Assembly (NCBI GenBank): GCA_030040475.1
Contig: JASHTQ010000673.1
Location: 1-26,288, forward strand
Origin: Streptosporangiaceae bacterium
GTDB lineage: Bacteria; Actinomycetota; Actinomycetes; Streptosporangiales; Streptosporangiaceae
Direction of reading: 5' to 3'
Length of the DNA stretch: 26,288 nucleotides
A program made the translations under genes and the position numbers. This document shows positions 22,324 through 26,288 of this stretch, piece by piece (position 1 is the stretch's first letter; each line of letters begins with the position of its first letter). The notes beneath the pieces were generated by a model. The model worked only from the letters and a program-made list of their open reading frames with translations, did no database searches and had not been told where the DNA came from.

Positions 22324-23817
22324 ATGTCGATATTCCTCGCCGTGCTCGGCTGGCTCCTGGTCTTCCTCGTGCTGCTCGGAGCCGTCCCGCTGCTCGCCGC
22401 GTGCTATGAGTACCTGCTGATTGGCGTGCATTTCCGGTACAACCACTACGACAAGTGCCGGCCCTGGTTCCCGCGCACCGCCATCTTGATCGCGGCCTGG
22501 AACGAGGAAGCCGTCATCGGCACGACCGTGGACCGGCTGATGCAGCTGGACTACCCGCGCGGATCGCTGCGGGTGGTCGTCGTCGACGACGCGAGCACCG
22601 ACGGCACCCCGCGGGTGCTCGCGGCCAAGGCCGCCGAGTACCCGGGCAACGTGTTCCACCTGCGCCGGGCCAAGGGCGGCGAGGGCAAGGCCGCCGCGCT
22701 CAACCATGGCCTGGCGTTCATCCTCGGCGACGACTGGATGCAGGCGCTGCTGATCGCGGACGCCGATCCCATCTTCGAGCCGGTGGCGTTGCGCAGGATG
22801 ACGCGGCACCTGTCCGATCCGGATGTCGGCGCGGTCACCGCCTACATCAAGGAGGGCGCGCCGACCAACTTCCTGACCCGGTTCATCGCGTACGAGTACA
22901 TCACCGGCCAGGCGGTCGCCCGGCGCAGCCAGAACGTACTCGGCGCCATCCAGTGCCTGGCCGGCGGGGCGCAACTGCACTCGCGCGCCAACATCGAGGC
23001 GCTCGGCGGGAAGATCGACAACAGCACGCTCGCCGAGGACACGGTCACCACGATCGAGACCCAGCGGGCCGGCCGGCGGGTCGTCTTCGAGCCGCACGCC
23101 GTCGTCTGGGCGGAGGAGCCGGGCAGCATCGTCGGGCTGTGGAAGCAGCGGCTGCGCTGGGCGCGCGGGAACGTGCAGATAACCGTGCGGTACCGGCGCA
23201 TGTGGTTCCGCCCGCAGCCGTCCTGCGGGCTCGGCAGCGTGACGTTCGGCGTGCTGTGGTTCAGCCTGCTGCTGCAGCCGTTCTTCATGATCGGCGACTC
23301 CGCGTGCCTGCTCGCGCTCTACATGGTCAACGGCGCCGTGGCGTGGAAGGCCTTCGGCATACTGTGGCTGGCGAACGCGATGAGCTTCGTGTTCATCACC
23401 GTGCTGACCCTGCTGATCGACCCGGCGACCGGCCGGAAGACCTGGGTGGAGGGCTTCATGTTCTCCGGCGCGGTGAACCTGATCGTGATGGTCGCGGCGG
23501 TGCTGACCTCGCCCATGTACCGGCTGACGGTCGAGGTGCTGTCCGCGGCCGGACTCCGGGTGACCCACGGCTGGGCGGTCGGCGCGGTCATGTTCATCTA
23601 CGCCTGGCAGGCGGGCTCGATGGCGCTTGCCTACCTGGCCAAGCTGATCGAGCCGGCCCCCTTCGGCCGGGTCCTCGGCCGGATCCTGCTGTACACCGCG
23701 GGCTACGGCCCGCTGATGTGCGCCGTCACGCTCGCCTCTCTGGTCAGGGAGATGCAGGGCGCCGAGGCAAAGTGGGACAAGACGGAGAAGACGGGAAAGG
23801 TGGCGGTGCCGGCATGA
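22324..23817 (+). CDS. Processive family-2 glycosyltransferase (BcsA/HasA/PgaC-like synthase)
   Basis: A 497-residue membrane synthase. N-terminal membrane segment at about 4-30; cytosolic GT-A domain with AAWNEE (57-62), DDAS (88-91), DAD (146-148), the catalytic-base region AEDT (237-240) and QRLRW (275-279), i.e. the full D,D,D,QxxRW signature of processive beta-glycan synthases. At least four hydrophobic segments follow (about 305-480). It would polymerise a nucleotide sugar and extrude the chain. The sugar cannot be told; poly-GlcNAc-, hyaluronan- and cellulose-type enzymes share these motifs. There is no PilZ domain, so c-di-GMP control is not indicated. Start ATG has GGGG 4 nt upstream and follows cheR by 7 bp, placing it in the chemosensory operon; its stop overlaps the next ATG. 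Confidence 0.92.
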   Translation: MSIFLAVLGWLLVFLVLLGAVPLLAACYEYLLIGVHFRYNHYDKCRPWFPRTAILIAAWNEEAVIGTTVDRLMQLDYPRGSLRVVVVDDASTDGTPRVLAAKAAEYPGNVFHLRRAKGGEGKAAALNHGLAFILGDDWMQALLIADADPIFEPVALRRMTRHLSDPDVGAVTAYIKEGAPTNFLTRFIAYEYITGQAVARRSQNVLGAIQCLAGGAQLHSRANIEALGGKIDNSTLAEDTVTTIETQRAGRRVVFEPHAVVWAEEPGSIVGLWKQRLRWARGNVQITVRYRRMWFRPQPSCGLGSVTFGVLWFSLLLQPFFMIGDSACLLALYMVNGAVAWKAFGILWLANAMSFVFITVLTLLIDPATGRKTWVEGFMFSGAVNLIVMVAAVLTSPMYRLTVEVLSAAGLRVTHGWAVGAVMFIYAWQAGSMALAYLAKLIEPAPFGRVLGRILLYTAGYGPLMCAVTLASLVREMQGAEAKWDKTEKTGKVAVPA

Positions 23818-23981
23818 CCGTCCCGCGGCCGCGCGGATCGGGGGGACCGCAATCCGAGCGGGCGTTCCGGACCGAGATCCGCAGGGCGCTGCGCTACGAG
23901 AAGGGTCTGGCCATCAAGACCGCCGTCGCCATCGTCCTGGTCGCAGTCATGTTGCTGGTGCACCTCTACGTTTTCAGGTGA
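23814..23981 (+). CDS. Small single-span membrane protein (55 aa) coupled to the GT2 synthase
   Basis: A 55-residue protein with a basic cytoplasmic N-terminus (RTEIRRALRYEKGLAIK, about 19-35) and one hydrophobic segment (TAVAIVLVAVMLLVHLYVF, about 36-54) ending in Arg. No family was recognised. ATG overlaps the GT2 stop (ATGA), so it is very likely co-translated, and I infer it is an accessory subunit of the synthase, comparable in size to small partners of other polysaccharide synthases. A 5-bp hairpin GGCCG-ACC-CGGCC starts 4 bp after its stop (23985-23997) and could be a weak terminator for the whole operon. Confidence 0.82.
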   Translation: MTVPRPRGSGGPQSERAFRTEIRRALRYEKGLAIKTAVAIVLVAVMLLVHLYVFR

Positions 23982-24082
23982 TTAGGCCGACCCGGCCGCG
24001 ACAGAGGTTTACGCAGCTCCTGACGGGCAATTGAGCCTGTGTCACATCCAATCACTTCAACACCAGAAAGCTAACAAATCAC

Positions 24083-24319
24083 ATGAGAACCTCGGATCTA
24101 GAATGGCGCACGAGCCGGCGCTCCGGCGCCCACAGCCACTGCGTCCAGATCGCCGCCACCGCCGGCCAGGCCGGCCAGGCCGGCCCGGCCGGCCAGGGCC
24201 ACGACCGACGGCTGCTGATGCGCGACTCCAAGGACACTGCGGGCCCGGTCCTCGCCATCACCCCGGCGGAGTGGACGACGTTCACCTGCCGGATCAAGGA
24301 AGGCCGGCTCCGCCCGTAG
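24083..24319 (+). CDS. DUF397-domain protein (orphan)
   Basis: A 78-residue protein with the DUF397 layout: a Trp near the N-terminus (LEWRTSRRSG), HSHCVQIA, then RDSKDTAGPVLAITPAEWTTF and a short charged tail. A repeated GQAGQAGPAG insert from GGCCGGCCA repeats (about 24160-24196) separates the two halves. DUF397 proteins are specific to actinobacteria and normally lie next to an XRE-type regulator of the Scr1/DUF5753 class, with which they act as a regulatory pair. No such partner is in this window. The ribosome site is weak (AGAAAG, about 13 nt before ATG). Convergent with the SirB-like gene, with a hairpin in between. Confidence 0.8.
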   Translation: MRTSDLEWRTSRRSGAHSHCVQIAATAGQAGQAGPAGQGHDRRLLMRDSKDTAGPVLAITPAEWTTFTCRIKEGRLRP

Positions 24320-24341
24320 CCGCCCTGTCGTCCGTCATCGC

Positions 24342-24367
24342 GGGCGGCCGAGCATCGTCGGGCGCCC
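24342..24367. terminator. Hairpin between convergent DUF397 and SirB-like genes
   Basis: GGGCG-G-CCGA, loop GCATCG, TCGG-G-CGCCC: 9 base pairs with one G-G mismatch, placed centrally between two convergent stops. An alternative stem (GCCGCCC at 24319-24325 with GGGCGGC at 24342-24348) would compete for the same 5' arm. No T-tract on either side. Confidence 0.5.
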
Positions 24368-24396
24368 TGCACCGTAGTTAAGCGGCCCCGAGCAGG

Positions 24397-25356
24397 TCAG
24401 GGACCGTCCAGCGTCTCGAGCTGGCTGAGCGCCTGGCCGTAGGCCTGCGAGATCAGCTTGATGACGTTGCCGTGGGCGCCGAGCGGCGCGGCGCACTTGG
24501 CGCCCACGGCCGCCGCGGCGTTCTCGATCGCGGCCGGGCCGACCTCCGGGCCGACCACGCACGGGGCGATGGCGATCCTGGTCACGCCCATCGCCACGAG
24601 CCGGGATGCCGCGTCCTCGATCGTGGGGGTGCCGCCGTCGAGCGACGCGGCGAAGACGGGCAGCGCCAGCCGGGCCGCGAGCAGGATCGCGGTCACGTTG
24701 GCGAAGCCGACCGCCTCCTCACCGCCCACGGTCGCCACGATGATGCCGTCGGCGGACGTGGTGATGCTGAACATCCGCACCCGGTCGGCCCGGGCGAGCC
24801 CGGCGTCGGCGAGCCTGATGTGCAGGGCCTCGGCAAGCAGCGCGTTGGTGTTGAACACCTCGGCGATGCTGGCGTTCGCATCGCTGGCCCCGATGGCCTC
24901 CCGCAGCACCCGGACGGTCGCCGGGTGCGGCGTCACCAGTTGCGGGACCACGACCGCGGCCAGCGCGCCCGCCGGGCGCCTGGCTGCCGCGTCATCGAGC
25001 ACCGCCCTGATCCCGCACGGGTCGCCGCGGCCGCCGTGATCGATCCGCGCCGTGCGCACGTCAAGCGCGGGGTTGTCGACCCGCAGCACGGTGGCGATCT
25101 CGGCGGTGGCGCCGGACAGGCCGTCCTCGCTCGCGCTCGGCACCGCCAGGATCAGCGCCGGCGCTCCCTCCGGCAGGCTTGCGGGTACCGGCCGCCGGTG
25201 GCGGCCGCCCGGCTGTACCAGCCGCGCGGTGGGCGTCCTGACCGGGAATCCGCTCGCCGACTGCCGAATTGCCGGTGCCGACATTGCCGGTGCCGACGCC
25301 TCGGCCCCCGGCCGCCGCGCGGGCAGCCCGGTGTCAGAATCGCGAACGTCGGTCAC
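24397..25356 (-). CDS. CbiX/SirB-like chelatase-fold protein
   Basis: A 319-residue protein resembling actinobacterial sirohydrochlorin-chelatase-like (CbiX) proteins. A low-complexity N-terminus of about 65 residues (Ala/Pro/Arg-rich) is followed by two chelatase-like halves: ALILAVPSASEDGLSG, AAVVVPQLVTPHPATVRVLR, ALHIRLADAGLARADRVRMF, TVGGEEAVGFANVTAILLAARL and VTRIAIAPCVVGPE. The usual metal-binding His of true SirB/CbiX enzymes is not obvious at the first strand (AVPS rather than GHGS), so chelatase activity is uncertain. The GTG start has no ribosome site, but TACGCT on the minus strand (plus 25365-25370) ends 8 nt before it, compatible with a leaderless transcript. Shorter in-frame starts inside the disordered N-terminus are possible. 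Confidence 0.8.
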   Translation of the reverse strand: MTDVRDSDTGLPARRPGAEASAPAMSAPAIRQSASGFPVRTPTARLVQPGGRHRRPVPASLPEGAPALILAVPSASEDGLSGATAEIATVLRVDNPALDVRTARIDHGGRGDPCGIRAVLDDAAARRPAGALAAVVVPQLVTPHPATVRVLREAIGASDANASIAEVFNTNALLAEALHIRLADAGLARADRVRMFSITTSADGIIVATVGGEEAVGFANVTAILLAARLALPVFAASLDGGTPTIEDAASRLVAMGVTRIAIAPCVVGPEVGPAAIENAAAAVGAKCAAPLGAHGNVIKLISQAYGQALSQLETLDGP

Positions 25357-25448
25357 ACAAAGGAAGCGTAGTCGCCAATGATCAACAATATGTGAAAATC
25401 AATAAAATCCGGATATACGGCCCAATGGTGGCTCGCATCGTTTTTGGC

Positions 25449-25474
25449 CCCGCCGAACAGGGGTTCTCGGCGGG
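25449..25474. repeat. Inverted repeat in the fadE5/SirB-like divergent region
   Basis: A perfect 8-bp inverted repeat CCCGCCGA / TCGGCGGG with a 10-nt loop, inside the 224-bp divergent spacer. No T-tract follows on either strand, so it is more likely an operator or leader hairpin than a terminator. TAGCAT at 25515-25520 downstream is a candidate -10 for the fadE5-type gene, without a clear -35. Confidence 0.4.
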
Positions 25475-25580
25475 TGCGAACAAGGCCGGCTCGCCAGCGG
25501 ATGTTACCAGCGGGTAGCATGGAGGTACTGGACCCTGAACGGGCGCCATGAACAGGCCGACGCCGGAGGCATAACAGCAG

Positions 25581-26288
25581 ATGAGCCACTACAAGAGCAA
25601 CCTGCGTGACATCGAGTTCAACCTCTTCGAGGTGCTGCGGCGGCAGGACCTGCTTGGCGCCGAGCCGTACACCGAACTGGACGAGGAGACCGCCCGGGGC
25701 ATCCTCGGCGAACTCGACCGGATGGCGACCGGGCCGATGGCCGAGTCGTTCGCCGACGCCGACCGGAATCCGCCGGAATTCGACCCGGCCACCGCCTCGG
25801 TACGGGTGCCCGAGTCGCTGCGCAAGTCGTTCCGGGTGTACATGGACGCCGAGTGGTACCGGCTGTCGCTGCCCACCGAGCTCGGCGGCACGCTGGCGCC
25901 GCGGACGCTGAACTGGGCGCTGGCCGAACTGATCCTGGGCTCCAACCCGGCGATCTGGATGTACTCCAGCGGCCACACGATGGGGCGGGTGCTGTGGGAA
26001 CTCGGCACGCCGGACCAGAAGCGCTTCGCCGACCTGGCCATCCAGCGCGAATGGGCCGCCACCATGGTGCTGACCGAGCCCGACGCGGGCTCCGACGTCG
26101 GGGCCGGGCGGACCAGGGCGATCGAGCAGCCCGACGGCAGCTGGCACATCGAGGGCGTCAAGCGGTTCATCACCAGCGGCGAGCACGACCTGGCGGAGAA
26201 CATCTTCCACCTGGTGCTCGCCAGGCCGGAAGGCGCCGGGCCGGGCACCAAGGGCCTGTCGATGTTCCTGGTGCCCAAGTTCCTCGTC
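25581..26288 (+). CDS. fadE5: Acyl-CoA dehydrogenase, FadE5-like (3'-truncated by window end)
   Basis: The first 236 codons, open to the window edge. The N-terminus [19 protein letters not shown] and the segments [62 protein letters not shown] and [20 protein letters not shown] closely match the long (about 600-residue) FadE5 class, which oxidises acyl-CoA to trans-2-enoyl-CoA with [11 protein letters not shown] belongs to the flavin/substrate-binding middle domain. The catalytic Glu lies in the missing part. ATG at 25581 is set by GGAGG at 25565-25569, 11 nt upstream. It appears unrelated to the chemosensory genes. Confidence 0.92.
   Translation, partial: MSHYKSNLRDIEFNLFEVLRRQDLLGAEPYTELDEETARGILGELDRMATGPMAESFADADRNPPEFDPATASVRVPESLRKSFRVYMDAEWYRLSLPTELGGTLAPRTLNWALAELILGSNPAIWMYSSGHTMGRVLWELGTPDQKRFADLAIQREWAATMVLTEPDAGSDVGAGRTRAIEQPDGSWHIEGVKRFITSGEHDLAENIFHLVLARPEGAGPGTKGLSMFLVPKFLV

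Noticed and set aside
12501..23981. Recently acquired genomic island
   Set aside because: GC content and codon bias look the same as in the flanks, and no integrase, tRNA-end repeat or IS was found; ancient transfer cannot be excluded.

Overview
The window is very GC-rich, its genes are densely packed with many ATGA/GTGA start-stop overlaps, and it carries a Wbl (WhiB-like) protein, a DUF397 protein, a RipA-type NlpC/P60 endopeptidase and a PonA2-type class A PBP. This points to a chromosomal segment of a filamentous actinobacterium. Gene content and order look more like Streptosporangiales or a relative than Streptomyces, but genus cannot be read from this sequence. No insertion sequence, phage gene, integrase, CRISPR array or rRNA was seen.

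Left part (1-11196) is a conserved actinobacterial housekeeping block: tRNA-Pro(CGG), metallophosphoesterase, YqeY-like protein, ponA2-type PBP, wblA/whiB4, two Get3/ArsA-like ATPases, an SPFH protein, a 51-aa DUF4177-like protein, RidA, Nudix, metallo-beta-lactamase-fold hydrolase and Crp. From memory this follows the order of M. tuberculosis Rv3683-Rv3676 (MPE, ponA2, whiB4, Rv3680/Rv3679, Rv3678A, RidA, MBL, crp). The main difference is the SPFH gene between the ATPases and the small protein.

The segment 11290-12772 holds an NlpC/P60 cell-wall endopeptidase divergent from crp. A near-consensus Crp box lies between the two genes.

The middle (12501-23981) is the striking part. One strand carries a complete chemosensory operon: MCP, CheW, a CheA-receiver hybrid, CheB, and CheR with TPRs. 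It continues into a processive GT2 polysaccharide synthase and a 55-aa single-span membrane protein. Divergent from it, and sharing a 163-bp control region, is a three-gene operon encoding a receiver-PIG-L deacetylase fusion, an ATP-grasp ligase and a PHP-domain hydrolase, coupled by ATGA overlaps. No free CheY and no flagellar or pilus gene is present in the window. I infer an alternative-function chemosensory pathway whose outputs are glycan synthesis and a phosphorylation-gated deacetylase/ligase branch.

The right end (23982-26288) holds an orphan DUF397 protein, a CbiX/SirB-like protein and the 5' part of a fadE5-type acyl-CoA dehydrogenase that runs off the window. Several coding minisatellites (20-, 15- and 12-bp units) and two long out-of-frame overlaps (MCP into cheW; PHP gene into antisense nlpC) are confined to the middle region.
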